The notes under the pieces are model-generated. The model searched no databases. It saw nothing but the letters and a program-made list of their open reading frames with translations, and was not told the DNA's origin. The translations under genes were made by a program, and so were the position numbers. From Pollenia angustigena (Eukaryota > Arthropoda > Insecta > Diptera > Polleniidae), in contig OV884057.1 of assembly GCA_930367215.1 (NCBI GenBank), positions 246,972,830-247,036,829 of the forward strand: 64,000 nt of DNA. Direction: 5' to 3'. The number at the start of each line of letters is the position of its first letter. The first letter of the stretch is position 1. Shown piece after piece: positions 23,871 through 35,618 of this stretch.

Positions 23871-24592
23871 TGTACCCATGTTCTGTAACTATAGTGAGAA
23901 CTTCTGGCATCGAAAAGATGTGAAACAAAATATTCCATCGTTTTTCGAAAAGTGAGAAAAAAGTGAGTCTGTAACTCATGTCGAAAACTATCAAAAAATA
24001 TTACGTCGTTACGTTATAAATGTCATAGCACTGCTCTCGAAGCCGATATGACATTGCAGACGTGGAGAACGCTACTAACACATATCGTTGACGACGACCA
24101 AAATTTACTAAAATTCAAAATTTTTCAACGACGGCGGCGAAAATACAACCGTCGGCTTTACCAAATAATGTAACGTGCGACTTTAATGTTTGTTGTTTGG
24201 AAACGAACTTTGAAAACATTCATATATTTTATAAAAATGTTAAAAGCAAAATAATTAAAACAAAAAAGAACAAAATATTAATTTTATTATTCTTTGTATT
24301 TGCATTTTTATTTGTTTTTTAGTGTTAAAATTTTTTCTCGCCCCATTTTTATTCGTGAGTTTATTTGACAGTTTAAAGCGGGAACTCTTCTCACAAAAAT
24401 GTTACAGATACACTTTTTCTGTAAATTGGCGAGTAATTTCCTTACGTGACAGCTAGTACTCGCCAAAAAAAGTTACAGACGCAGTTTAGTGAGAAAAACA
24501 GTTGTTTGTTTCAATATATGGCATATTTGTTTCATTTCACACATTTCAATCGAAAAGTTTCTCGACGCGAGAGTTACAGAACATGGGCACTG
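23871..24592. mobile_element. TIR element of about 720 bp (CCCATGTTCTGTAACT ends)
   Basis: The left end runs CCCATGTTCTGTAACTATAG, then CATCGAAAAGATGTGAAAC. The right end is its imperfect complement (GAAATG... ATCGAAAAGTTT ... GAGAGTTACAGAACATGGG), similar over about 70 bp. There is no coding sequence. Confidence 0.6.
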
Positions 24593-24931
24593 GTAGATAA
24601 ATACTAGAATTGGATACTTGAAGTGAATGTTCCTTAGAGCAAAACATTGGTGTTCTCAAGACAAAAACATTAATATATAATACTTTAGGGTCCCACTGTA
24701 AATGCCAAAGATATAACAAGAAATGCCACGATGCGTTTGGCAAAAAAATTTCGAAACTGCCTTGTAAAAATACTTTATATAAGAGGGTGTACGGAGATTT
24801 TTTGTGGTACGTTCCAATTAATGTACATATTATACTTAATACAAATGAGATTTAAGAAATAAGATTTAGGCAATATTTTTATACTGGTTTATGAAAATCT
24901 TAAAATATTCGAAAAAGTGTTGAAATTTTAA

Positions 24932-25360
24932 ATACATATTGAGCCTTTGCTGCAATAGAGTTATAACTCAAAAAACCTGATGGAACATAGGACCGCCTTC
25001 TAGATAATAATGTGGAGTTAATCGCTATAAAGTTTCTTTATATTGTGTAAAAATTTCCTACAAATATCTTATACTAGATGACCCGTGCGACTATTTCGCA
25101 CCGTAATTTATATCAATGAAAATATTAATTTTTCAATTTCTAATTATTTTTCGTCATTAGTGTTAGAAATAAGCTTTAAAATGAGATATCATTCATTAAA
25201 TTTGATGCGGTGGTATGGGAGATATTTGCAACCGACAATAAAAAGTGCTTTAGAAATAATATATATGATACTTAACTCTAGAGAGAAGAATTAAATTTTA
25301 AGGTGGTAGAAAATTCAGATTTGAGTCATGACTCTATTACAGCAAAGGCTCGATATGTAT
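24932..25360. mobile_element. TIR element of about 430 bp (GAGCCTTTGCTG ends)
   Basis: ATACATATTGAGCCTTTGCT at the left and its complement ending CGATATGTAT at the right are similar over roughly 30 bp. The open frame at 25085-25294 lies inside and shows no domain. Confidence 0.6.
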
Positions 25361-27452
25361 CTAACAGAACTTTTTACTTTGCAAATCTGCTTAGTAGATT
25401 ATAACTACCAAATTTATTTATATATATTTTCTTTTTGTATTTTACGCCACAGTGCAATGGGCTTTAGCTGTAAAAATTAAGAAGTTTATAAGAATATCCT
25501 AACAAAGAACTTAAACTCGTTTCAAAACTCGACATTTTTAGTAGAAAAAAATGCTTGAATTTTCTATTGAAATATTTTTAAACCTACATTCCCAACACTG
25601 ATGTACAAGCTAATGCCCCTTTACGTTTCTCTTTTTTTTTTTTTAACTAAACAATAAACAAACAATAGTTTTTCATACTTGTTTTCTCAATTGTTTGGTT
25701 CGACAAACCATAGCAATGCAGTCCAGTATGCAATACAATGCATCTTACATTTCACGTTTATTTCATGTTCACGTTCAAAATTCTCATATTACTCCCATTC
25801 ATCCAACCATTATTATTTACTTACATAAATGACACACATCCATTCCATTAAAAACTTAGTGATAAAATAAATCTCGGCGGCGTATTAAATAGTTTTTATA
25901 AAAAAAAACTACGTCACAATTTTTGTTTTATAAAATCGAAAGAAGCATAAATGTTATGTACTATTTAATTTGTATTTGTTTATAATATGAATTTCTCTTA
26001 TACACATATTACGTAGTCGGTTTACTTACTACATATTCTCTCATTGCATTTTAACGAAAATGATTCATACTTCACCTAACCGCACCCACTACCACTAAAA
26101 CAAACTGTTGTGTAGAGTTTATATTCGACGTTTTTTTTCACTCTCGCATTTTTGTTTCACCTTCTCTAAGTCTCCACTTAGAAGAAAACGAAAAAAACCC
26201 CAGACAAAAATAAAAACAAAACATTGTGTGTTTGTTATACGAATTAAACTAACCATGGTTTCACGATGAACCCCAACAAGATATTCGTTTAATATGACAC
26301 GTTGTTTGACTAAGACGAACTACGGCTCGGCGTGTGAGTGTGTGCGTTAGTCTGCCGTATAACTACAAATACCCAATTACTAAATACGTATCCATGTCGT
26401 ATACATTATTATTTCTACTACTAAATCGCCCATCGTTAAATTCTGCATTCATTATCTATCATACGTACATATTTATATTTGCACGTTATTATATGTGTTT
26501 GTGTGTATTTACATATGTTTACTTGGGTTTAATTATGTGGGGGCATTCTCTCTTTCTCTTGTCTACCGTTTAATGATCTTCATTGAGAGTTTCAGATACA
26601 TATTTTAATACACAGTTTTATTTTTTAGTTTAAACAAAAGTAGTTTTTTCTACCAGAATATATTTTCTTAGTTTTTACGTTTTATTATTGTTGCGTTTGA
26701 TGGAAACTGGACCTGCTGTGATGATGACGTCGATCGAATGCATACAATAAAAGTATTGTCTGGTTTTAAATTCAAGTTTAATTATCCCTTTATCAGTCAC
26801 GGTGGGCTAAAAATACATTAATGTAATGAGTCTGTGTTTGAATAACTAAAGAATGACATTAATTGTTAAATTAGAGAATCTCGTTAAAAATAAAATTTAA
26901 TTTCAATTAAAAAATTTGTGATATTAATTAAAAAATTAATTTTATTCGCAAGAGCAAACAAATTAAAACTATCAATCAATAAAAGTAATGTTGATTTTAT
27001 AAAGTAAACGTTAAATTCATTTGATTAAATTTTTAATTAAAACTGATTTTATTTTTGATTAATAGTTTAACTGAAAAAAACCCCAAAAAAAACCAAAAAT
27101 TGGCGAAAATTTTTTCTGAATTTTATTGTTTTAAAGATCTTGTTTACGACATCTCGCTCAAGGCTGTCGCGATTAATCTTTTGCCTTGCATGTATCGGTC
27201 TTAAATTGCTTACTTTTAAAGGATCTGGTATTTTATTTGTCCTAGAAAATCTCGAGATTTTGAAGAACAATAAAAAATTTGAAGATTCATTTTGAAAAAA
27301 TAGGAATACCTAGAACGCGGTTTGTAAAAAAAATATTGTAATGGTTCCACGAATACTTTCCTGAAATATACTTTAATTTTAACCAGAAAACAAACTGAAT
27401 TGATTTAAAAGGTTTAGTAATCTTTAATTTTTATACAATACATATGTAAGCG
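25361..27452. other. intronic sequence, no recognised gene
   Basis: The sequence is less repetitive than its surroundings. At 26870-27070 there is a run rich in TAATTAAA and TTAATTAAAA words, typical homeodomain-type cores, though base composition alone could give this. The short frames at 26334 and 27067 have no domain. Confidence 0.3.
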
Positions 27453-27600
27453 AGTCCCAATTGGCTAGTTGGTAGAAGTGATCGTGTTTGTCAGTGCTAG
27501 AGTTGCAAGTTCGATTCCCGCCAGAGATTCTTGTCTGTTGTACTACAACGAGCTAAAGACCTACGTTGCTATTGCTCGGGTTACTTAGATGGAATTTAAT
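27453..27600 (+). mobile_element. tRNA-derived SINE, copy 2
   Basis: GAGTCCCAATTGGCTAGTTGG (A box region, shortened to its core ATTGGCTAGTTGG) is followed by GTTCGATTCCCGCC (B box) and AGAGATTCTTGTCTG. It matches the copies at 6890-7016 and 46690. Confidence 0.7.
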
Positions 27601-28181
27601 TTGTAACAAATGATTAATAATATAAATGTTCAGGACGTAACCCAGTAAAAACTTCGCTTACTTTTTTAAAATGAAGAGCTTCTTTTACTAATTATTTAGT
27701 AACAACTTCTATAACTACTTTTTTCTGGATGTGTTTAGGTAAAAAAATAATGACTTTTGAATGCGTTCATTTTGGGACATCCATTGTAAAATTCATTGGT
27801 TCTTTTAGTATAATTGTAAGTAGTGCTTTTATGTTTTTCTGATTCCTTAACGCATTATTTTGTAGGCGAAGTTTTAATGGGAATTTTATTCCCTACTAAA
27901 TAAATAATAATCACGAGCTGCGTAATTCAGGAGACTTATTCTGAATTGCGATGCGAAAATCAATGCGATGCGCCAATGAAATGCGATGCGAAAGGAAATT
28001 GGTATTTTGTGTATACTTTCGCAATCGCATTCGCAATTTATTTTAAATCGTGGCAACGCTGCTCAAATATACGTCAGTGTCAATAAACGTCAAATTAAAA
28101 ATAAATTGTTTGTGTTTGGCTGTGAAAATTGTTGAAAAAATTTATTTAGGACATTCTGTAATAAAAAAAAAAATAATAAAA

Positions 28182-28244
28182 ATGGATTTTGTGGCACTGT
28201 GGTTCGACGACGAAGAAAATGAAAATGTTTTGTGTGTACTTTAA
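28182..28244 (+). pseudogene. N-terminal stub of a PIF/Harbinger-like transposase
   Basis: The start (AAAAATGG) encodes MDFVALWFDDEENENV and reaches a stop after 20 codons. The sequence resembles the acidic start of Harbinger-type nucleases in insects, and a Myb/SANT-like partner relic lies opposite at 28440-28665. Nearly all of the nuclease is missing, so this would be an internally deleted element. Identification of so short a stub is uncertain on its own. Confidence 0.35.
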
Positions 28245-28263
28245 AATCAGCCCAAACCTATTA

Positions 28264-28437
28264 ACCTAGCATTTACACGTGAAAGTAAATTTCTTGAAAT
28301 TCGCAATACACTCACACTTTTTCACTAACACACACATAATTTTGGTACTTTAAGCCAATCGGCTGCTTCTTCGATTTTTCGTTGATAATACGTATACTCT
28401 ACTTGCAAGAAAGTACTTTCACGTGTAAAGGCCAGGT
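28264..28437. mobile_element. TIR element with TTTACACGTGAAAGTA ends
   Basis: ACCTAGCATTTACACGTGAA and its complement ending GTAAAGGCCAGGT bound 174 bp. A related, apparently left-truncated copy lies at about 28780-28943, sharing AATACACTCACACTTTT, the phrase GCCAATCGGCTG and TCGTTGATAATACGTATAC. Confidence 0.6.
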
Positions 28438-28439
28438 AA

Positions 28440-28665
28440 AATTAAAGTAAAATATTTTTGAACTGGTTTATATATTTCACACTTTTTCCATCCTGCAGCT
28501 TCTCTAATAGGTGGTCCATTGATATTTAGTTCTTTAGTTAACGTTTGCCACAAAGTATTTGCCGACTGACGTGCATTTGGAGTTTTCAAATCGCCTCTTG
28601 CCAACTGGCTGTGCTTATTCATAAATTCTATCATTATTTCAAATTGACGCGGTTTTGGGTCTTAT
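28440..28665 (-). pseudogene. Myb/SANT-like (zeste-type) DNA-binding domain fragment
   Basis: On the minus strand the frame reads KPRQFEIMIEFMNKHSQLAR, then GDLKTPNARQSANTLWQTLT, then LNINGPPIREAAGWKK. The FEIMIEFM...LARG...W..L...LN..GPP....GWKK pattern is the zeste-type SANT-like domain often encoded by the second gene of PIF/Harbinger elements and by some domesticated fly regulators. After GWKK comes a possible donor (GTGTGA), so it might be one exon of a larger gene. A stop lies just upstream of KPRQ and the neighbouring TIR element cuts the downstream part, so I favour a relic. Confidence 0.6.
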
Positions 28666-29234
28666 TGCTTGCTTCCCTGAATTAAATAATTAATATATGA
28701 TAAATAAATAAATAAAATATTATCATTCACTAACATGTTTGTACTTTGCGAATGCTATTTTGTTGTCGAAAAAATTTTGCGAATTTGCAAGTACAAGTTC
28801 GAAAAACTCAATACACTCACACTTTTCCACTAACATTCACACCATTTTTGTTCATTCAGCCAATCGGCTGTTTCCTCGATTTTTCGTTGATAATACGTAT
28901 ACACTACTCTCAAGTAATTACTTGCATGTGGAAACGCCGGGTTACGTATTTTTATTTAATTGTCAGTTTTAAATCTCGTAGAAATTATTAAGACTGAATG
29001 AACACAATGATCCTTAATTTGCTTAAATTTATTTCTGGAAACCTATTAGATAACATCTCTGAAAATGTCTTAGATATAACCTTCAGATAGTTTAAAAACA
29101 AAAAGTTTAAATTATATTTTCAGCCCACTGTTATATTTATCAGGTTCTTGTTTGCAAGTCGAAAGCCCTATATTCGATTTCCATTACCACATAAAAGTAG
29201 TTTGTCGGCTTAAAACTTGTTTACATAAAAACTA
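28666..29234. repeat. second copy of the TTTACACGTG-family element and flank
   Basis: The stretch 28780-28943 repeats the interior of 28264-28437, with the right end altered to TTGCATGTGGAAACGCCGGG. Its left inverted end is not recognisable. The two overlapping 77-81 codon frames here are products of this repeat. Confidence 0.5.
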
Positions 29235-29235
29235 T

Positions 29236-29283
<48 letters not shown>
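29236..29283 (+). repeat. (GA)n microsatellite
   Basis: About 23 uninterrupted GA units lie 650 bp upstream of the second Rtnl1 start exon. GA runs bind GAGA factor in flies, so a regulatory effect is possible but not shown. Confidence 0.9.
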
Positions 29284-29287
<4 letters not shown>

Positions 29288-29734
29288 AAAACGTACAACA
29301 ATCTCATTCTTTTGTATCTGTCTGAAAAAGCACTTGAATATTTATTTTTTTTTATATTCAGATCGTATCGTGTAGGTTACTTTACAACTTTAACAAAACC
29401 CTTCAAAAATATATGTATGTGTATATATGTTTAAAAAGAATAAATAAAAAACACCAACAGCAAGATATTTATTTACACTCTCAATGATTCTCAAACATAA
29501 ATAACTACAATACAAAATAACAACTAGTGCTTTTTTAGGTTTTCAGTTTTGAGTTTTAAATTTCTTAGGAGTACCATAGACTTTTAGTCTTTAATAAAAC
29601 GTCATTCCTTGAGAAACGTTGGCGGTCTGCAGTAACTGCCACGTTTTCTATTTTTCTATTTTAATTAAACACTTATATTCAAACAAGCCCAAGTTTACAT
29701 TTTGGTAAAACACACGTTTGCAAACGCTTAATTG

Positions 29735-29740
29735 TCAGTT
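29735..29740 (+). promoter_or_regulatory. candidate initiator for the second Rtnl1 transcript
   Basis: TCAGTT fits TCAGTY. The start base would be 29737, 147 bp before the ATG at 29884. No TATA box is visible. The word is common by chance, so this is only a suggestion. Confidence 0.3.
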
Positions 29741-29883
29741 AACACGCATTTTGTACAAAAAAAAAAACTTAAATACTGTTCCTTTGGCGCCAAAAATTAA
29801 TTTGGCGTATTAAAAAGTGTTTAATAGCAAACTAAAATTAATTATTTATAATATAAAAAAAAAATTAAAACAAATTTAAAAAA

Positions 29884-29950
29884 ATGGCTGGCGGTAGAAA
29901 ATATTCACGTAACAATTCATCAAATCAACAATTGCCTGAAAGAGGACCAG
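29884..29950 (+). CDS. Rtnl1: Rtnl1 alternative first coding exon 2 (22 residues)
   Basis: The start has a strong context (AAAAAAATGG). The exon encodes MAGGRKYSRNNSSNQQLPER followed by GP, then ends one base into a codon at a GTAAAA donor. The leftover G plus TG from the exon at 48056 forms Val, giving ...[11 protein letters not shown], a natural reticulon junction. The isoform would have 219 residues. The N terminus is basic and rich in Asn, Ser and Gln, likely a short disordered cytosolic tail ahead of the first membrane hairpin. The intron to 48056 is 18.1 kb. Strand, phase, start context and donor all agree. Confidence 0.72.
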
Positions 29951-31532
29951 GTAAAATAAACATTATTTTTTTTTTTTATTTTTATTATTATTAAATGAAA
30001 ATAATGAAAAAAAGACTTTCTAAAAGCAGATCAACCAACGTGATTAATTAAAAACAATTGGCAACAAAATGTTGCGTACACACTAACGGAAAACAAGTGG
30101 AGTTAATTTAAAAGTAGTGACAATTTAAAAAATACAAGATATTTGTATTATTATTTTTAAATTGGTTTTTTGTTTAAATTACTGAAATGTGTGTTTTAGT
30201 GGTAAAATTTTTATTGTTTTTAATAATTTAAAATTTTTTTCTTTACAGTATGTCTGTTATCCCATTTTCATCATGCAATTTTAATTAACCTAAAAAGTGC
30301 CATGTTGGCACTATTTAATTGAAATTATATAAAACAATAGCTTCAATCTCTAGAAACTACTTGTAGCATATAAATTAACATTTAACTTTCCCTTTTAAAA
30401 CTGAGAAATCAGGGCAAAATTACATTTTATTTACCTTTTTTGTATACCCTCCACCACCACTAGTGGTGAATAAGAGTGTACCTAGTTTGACATTACGTGT
30501 GAAACTGTTCTAATATTCAGCTAAGACCCCATAAAATATATAAATTGTGGGTTCTTGAGTAAGTCTAAGTAGATTTAGACATGTCCGTCTGTCTTTCTGT
30601 CCGTCTGTCGAAAACACGCTCACTTTCAAAAGACTCAACAGAACGGAAAATTCTCAAACTCCTTGTAGTTCTCCTAAACAGCTTGGGATTGAAATTAGCA
30701 CAATCGTTTCAGTAGAAAAACAGTTACATATTAGCAAATATGTGGAACAACCTAACCTAAAAAATTTATATTTTTGTTACAAAAACTAACATAAATTTGT
30801 GACAAAAAGCACTGATTATCATCAAATTTTTCAGAGATTCGTTTTATGCGACTGGTAATCATACATTTTTGTATAGGTCGAAGCAGAATTTACCATAGGC
30901 CTCGTATAAAGCCCCGTCTCGGAAATTAATTAAGAACGCCTAAACCAGTAAATTATATTGCTATTGCAGTAAAATTTTGTCTGTCATAGTTGATAAGAAG
31001 ATATTGATAATAGTTAGAAGAAGATAATGATAAATTTCGTGAAGATCCTTTCATATATTACCATAGGCCCTATATTAAACCTACTCTAGGAAATCATTTA
31101 AATAGGACTTAAGCCCTTACACAGAGAGCTTTTGCAGAAAAATCTGCCCTGGCATTGTTTCATAAGACAAGAAATTATGTATAATGCAAAATTATACCCA
31201 CACCACAATAGTGGAGAGGGTATTATGCATTTGTGCTGATGTGTGTAACGCCTTAAAATGCAATAGACGCTCGGTTATATGAGTACCCAGTTACATGAAC
31301 ATCCAGAATAGTGAACAACAAAATTTTTACACATGAGGTTCTAAAGAGTGAACACAACCTATCTCTTTTATGTGAACAACTAGCAACCGTTAATTTTTTT
31401 TGTATCTTTTTTAGAGTATCACAACTTTGAGTTGGCATCACTCCTTTATTTAAGCACCCATTTAACAGCTGATAAGTTGCTTTTTGTTTAGTTTGCTTTT
31501 AAATTTCATTATGAATCGACTTATGACTTATT

Positions 31533-31672
31533 CACCCTTATTGTGTTTGGCGTATTTAAAAAACGCCTACGACTGTTTGGTAATAGATTAAAGAGAACGT
31601 GAACTTTTTTTCTTTAATCTATTACCAAACTGTCGTAGGCGTATCTTAAATACGCCAAACACAATAAGGGTG
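31533..31672. mobile_element. foldback element with ATT target duplication, type 1
   Basis: It is 140 bp long with inverted arms of about 60 bp, starting CACCCTTATTGTGTTTGGCG. It is flanked by ATT at 31530-31532 and 31673-31675. It shares its 9-base terminus and its duplication with the otherwise different element at 52355. Confidence 0.75.
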
Positions 31673-31719
31673 ATTATGAATCGAGCAACGCGCAAATTGT
31701 TGAAATTTTCAATCAAAAT

Positions 31720-31990
31720 AATTTGGCGAATAGGCTGAAACACAAATTGATATTGATTTTGAATTTCTATTCAAAATTTTATTTTCCGATGAAGCCAATT
31801 TCTGGTTGAATGGGTACGTAAATAAGCAGAATTCTCGCATTTGGATTACATCCACAAAAATTACTGCGCACCAAAGCTTTATGGGCTGGCGGAGTCATTT
31901 AAAATTCATAAATTTTTTTCCAATAAAGCCCGTTTCATTGATATTAAAAATATATTTCCTTGTTTTATTATGATTTAAACTTGTGTCACT
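31720..31990 (+). pseudogene. mariner-like transposase fragment
   Basis: The frame encodes LFSDEANFWLNGYVNKQNSR with IWI just after, the catalytic-region block around an aspartate seen in insect mariner/IS630 relatives, then a broken GWRSHL. It is a small fragment without the other catalytic motifs. It shares FSDxAHFWLNG with the pseudogene at 37900. Confidence 0.65.
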
Positions 31991-32753
31991 CTACAAAAAC
32001 CACCCTTTATTAGAAATCTGTTCTTCCCCGAAATAAGCTAGTAAATGTGTATTTACGAATGCAAAGGAAAATTTATAAGATGGTTGGTGTTTGTAAAGTT
32101 ATTGCTTGGAGTGAAAATAATATATCTGATAATGATATTTGGCATTGCGAAAATGCAGGGACAAGGCATTACAGAAATCCCTTAAAGCAAAAAAATATAA
32201 CCGACTATTTTCATGTAAATTTATTATTAACAACCCAACTTAAAATAAAAACTAAATATAGGTTATGTATGTACAAGTATTAAAAATGATTTGAAATACT
32301 CATTTTATATTGTGTCGATTATGTGAACTTTTCCATTTAGTGAACAGGCCCTGTCTGAACTAGTTCATATAAGCGACAGTCCGGCTGGCTGGCTGTCCAT
32401 GTAACCTTGTGCGCAAAGTACAGGTCGCAGTTTTGGAGATAATTTGACAACATTTGGGACATAGGTTCTTATTGGCACATGGACCAAGCCTATTGAAAAT
32501 GGGCCGAATCGTAGGACCATGAGGGAAGATTGGGGGAAATTTCTGCCTCTCAGAAACTATCAAACCGATTTTAATGAAATTTAAAACATATATAGAACAA
32601 TATATTTATGGACACAAAAGCTATGTAGTTTTTCAAAAATAGGACCACAAGGGGAGGTAGGGGACAATTTCTGCTTCTCACAAATTTTCAAACCGATTTT
32701 AATGAAGTTTATAAGCATAGATAAATCCATATTAATATGGACATAAAAACATA

Positions 32754-32902
32754 CTGCCTGTTTAACGATATCGAACGTCATCGTTCGCATAGAAAATTAC
32801 ATTTAAAACAAAAACAAAATTCGGACATTGTTCGAAGTTTGTTTTTGTTTTTAATGTTATTTGCTATGCGAACGATGACGTTCGAAATCCATGAACTGGC
32901 TG
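32754..32902. mobile_element. foldback element G, copy 1
   Basis: The inverted arms contain GAACGTCATCGTTCGCATAG and the shared core ACATTTAAAACAAAAACAAA. It is flanked by ATA at 32751-32753 and 32903-32905. It is inserted in repeat A. Related copies are at 33751 and 43368. Confidence 0.7.
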
Positions 32903-33345
32903 ATAATGTGTTTTTAAATACTGTGATGTAGGGTATCATATGATCGGGCTTGACCGACTATACTTTCTTACTTATATTGGTCCAAAATTTACAATATGCC
33001 CAATATAAAACCCACTCTTGGAACACACTTAAAACGTAATAAATAATGCTATTGTAGTACAATTTTTCCTGTTATAATTCCATGAAACAAGAAATCAGTC
33101 TTAATATTTTCGTGATGATGGGTACATAATTTCCCATAGGTTCAATATCAAACCTCCACCTGAAAATTACCATAATGCACCGAAAACCAAAACGAATCTT
33201 GATATTTTATTAATAGATATTTGGTCCAATTTAGTTTTTTCTCTAGAAATAAAATAAAATATTTGTGGTGATCGGCCCATAATCTAATATGCTTATAAAG
33301 TCAACTCCTGAAATATTCCTATTCATGGTAGAGGGTATCATAGAT

Positions 33346-33750
33346 TCAGCTTAGAAATCAATCTATTAAAAAATTAGAATTTTTGTAAAATGTACTATTT
33401 TGGGAAATGTTAAATATGTTTATGGAAAAGTACTTTTTATTAATCAAATGGCCCGCATTTTATTGAAAACACAAAGTAAACCCTTTTCCAAATAAGTACT
33501 TTGGGAGAAAAGAAAAAAAGCAAACATTTGAAAATGTTAATTTTAGAATTGCAGAACTTGTCCTAATTGCAAATTTTGCATGTTTTTACGTTATTACATT
33601 TTTTTCAGTACCTTTATAAATATGCCATTGTTTAAGATACTTTTTAGATACTTGTTAAAAAAAAAGATTTATTATGAACTCTTTTAACGCCTGCCACAGA
33701 AATCAATTCCAATCGAAAGTAAAACTTCTTCTCCAAAAAACGAAAACATA
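33346..33750. other. intronic AT-rich sequence
   Basis: No gene or repeat end is recognised. Confidence 0.3.
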
Positions 33751-33898
33751 CTGCCTGTTTGTAAAACGCGAGCACAAAAGTGAATCGCTTAACTTACATT
33801 TAAAACAAAAACAAATTTTGAAATTTTGTTTTTGTTTTAAATGTAAGTTGAACGAGTCACTTTTGCGCTCGTGTTCTACAAACAGGCAATTAATTAAA
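33751..33898. mobile_element. foldback element G, copy 2
   Basis: The arms begin TGCCTGTTTGTA and meet at the core ACATTTAAAACAAAAACAAA. The middle of the arms (GCGAGCACAAAAGTGA) is unlike the other two copies. The frame at 33674-33946 runs through the palindrome and is not a gene. Confidence 0.65.
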
Positions 33899-34354
33899 AA
33901 AGCTAATACAAATTCGATCGGGTTGTGTGACAGGCCTGATTATTAGCCTTTTAAAAGAAAAGTACTAAAAAAAAATTCATTTTATCAATTAGTTGATTTT
34001 TTAGACTACTTAAAGAGCTATAAAAATACTTTTTCTTAAAAAGTGTAATTTTTCCAAAATGGTATTTTTTTAAAAACAGCCTTTTCCCAAAGAAGTACTT
34101 TATCTTGTAGATAAATTTTTTTCTGGGAAAGGTACTTCTTCCAAAAACGTAATTTTTTAAAGGTATCCAATTTTAGAGAAGTTATTTTTGACGAAAATGC
34201 TTTTTTTAAATCAAATTACGTTTTTATAATGTAAACAAAATGTCTTATTTGCGTACTTTTTAAAGTATTTTCTTTAAACGTTTATTTTTCGGCAAAAATT
34301 TCCTTTAAACAAGTAAACATTTTTTTTACTGCATTTGACATTTGATTTGAAATC
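33899..34354. other. intronic AT-rich sequence
   Basis: AAAAAGTACTT/AAGTACTTT words recur in both orientations, perhaps a degraded repeat. No gene is seen. Confidence 0.3.
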
Positions 34355-34605
34355 AGCAGTCGTATTCCGTAATTCGCTAAAGCTAAATCTCTATCGCTAA
34401 AAATCTATAAAGTTGATTTAGCAATTTTTGGCTACAAATGCAGTTCACTAACGTGCATTGCTAAATTTGACAATGCAATACAAATTTAATTTGCCACAAT
34501 TTTAGCTTTTAGTGTCATCGCTTAAAATTTTAAATTTTGTTTTCTCTAAGGAATTTTAGCGATCGAGATTAAGCTTAAGCTAAGCGAATTACAGAATACG
34601 GCAGC
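34355..34605. mobile_element. TIR element of about 250 bp (CGTATTCCGTAATTCGC ends)
   Basis: CGTATTCCGTAATTCGCTAA, with TCTCTATCGCTAAAA further in, is mirrored at the right by TTTTAGCGATCGAGATTAAG and GCGAATTACAGAATACG. ATCA flanks both sides, a possible duplication. Confidence 0.65.
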
Positions 34606-35618
34606 ATCATTACTATTTTTTTAGCTTTCCCTCTTTTTTATATTTTTAAACAAAATTAATTCCAAATACATTTTGGAGTTTCTTTTCAAAATTTTGACAC
34701 TTTTGTAGAAAAAAAAAAGTTTTTTAAAAAAATAAGTTTTTTCAGAAATGGTAACATTTTTGATTGATAGTTGATGTTAGATGTTGCAATTTAAAAGGCA
34801 AGTTTCACATTTTCAACATCTTCAATGCGACCCTCCGAAATGTATTCAAGTATGAAAACAGTTAGAATTAAATTTGGTGGAAAAAACAAAACAAACGTCA
34901 GCTTTTTTGATTTGATAACAGCTCCCACAAAAAAGACGCTTACACTTTTTGGTTAAAATACTAGTTAATATAAAAGGAGTTTAAATGTACTGCCAAGCGT
35001 TTTTCGCTTCGAAAGAAGTAAATAGCGACTTTCGTACTGTTTGTTTCGAATAAAATTTAAACCGTAAAACAAACAAATATAGTAGAATTTTTCCGATTAA
35101 TAATTATGTAATTCCAAAAATTGTCTTCTTGCCCAAATATTGAAAAAATAATAAATTATAATACGAGTATAATTAACATTTGTCCAATTCACAAGCTCTG
35201 TCGTATGGTTTATCGTTTAAGAAATACGATTTGTGGTATGGAAATTTTAATTTGATGTGAAATGGTAATAAATATTAATTTATAAGCAATAATAAAATAA
35301 GATAATAAAAAAAAAAAAAAAAATTCGTTTACAAAATAATTTGAAATGAATTATACTTATGTATATTAATCATCACATTCTAAGAAGATTTTTAAAAATT
35401 TACCACAAAAATCAAACATTTCCAAGCCTAGTAAGAATACAAAATTTTTCAAATCCAATAAAAATCAATCGTTTAATAAGACAACACTTTTGTATGAAAA
35501 TTACCAACAACAAAAATACAATATTGTATAATTATACATTTAGATAAATAATACGACGTTACTACGTGCTTGTGAATTGGACAATTATTATTATTAATAA
35601 AATTCTCAGACTTTTTTT
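34606..35618. other. intronic AT-rich sequence
   Basis: No recognised feature. The pair CACAAGCTCTGTCGTATGG near 35190 and CGTGCTTGTGAATTGG near 35560 suggests weak inverted ends of a decayed element. Confidence 0.3.

Larger units (their letters stand above)
31266..32381 (+). mobile_element. decayed pogo-like element
   Basis: The left end (CGCTCGGTTATATGAGTACC) is weakly mirrored at the right (CATATAAGCGACAG). AGTGAACA/ATGTGAACA words recur, as in pogo/Tigger ends. A frame at 32047-32283 contains WHCENAGTRHY and ends in KQKNITDYF, which resembles the C-terminal ITDYF motif of pogo-type transposases. The catalytic region is not visible. Two further insertions lie inside. Confidence 0.45.
31196..32965 (-). 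repeat. INE-1-like repeat family A, copy 3, interrupted
   Basis: One end is at 31196-31257 (ATACCCACACCACAATAGTG). The rest is at about 32382-32965, ending TCTTACTTATA. A pogo-like element separates the two parts, and a foldback element (32754-32902) interrupts the CATGATGTG segment. Confidence 0.55.
30443..33345 (+). repeat. INE-1-like repeat family B, copy 2, interrupted
   Basis: The left part (30443 to about 31195) begins TATACCCTCCACCACCACTA and keeps the CCGTCTGTCTTTCTGTCCG stretch and two diverged modules. It resumes at about 32966 (GGTCCAAAATTTACAATATG) and ends near 33345. The gap is filled by repeat A and its own insertions. Confidence 0.55.

Noticed and set aside
29234..29434. Arg/Glu-repeat protein frame
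   Set aside because: It is translation of a (GA)n microsatellite followed by AT-rich sequence.
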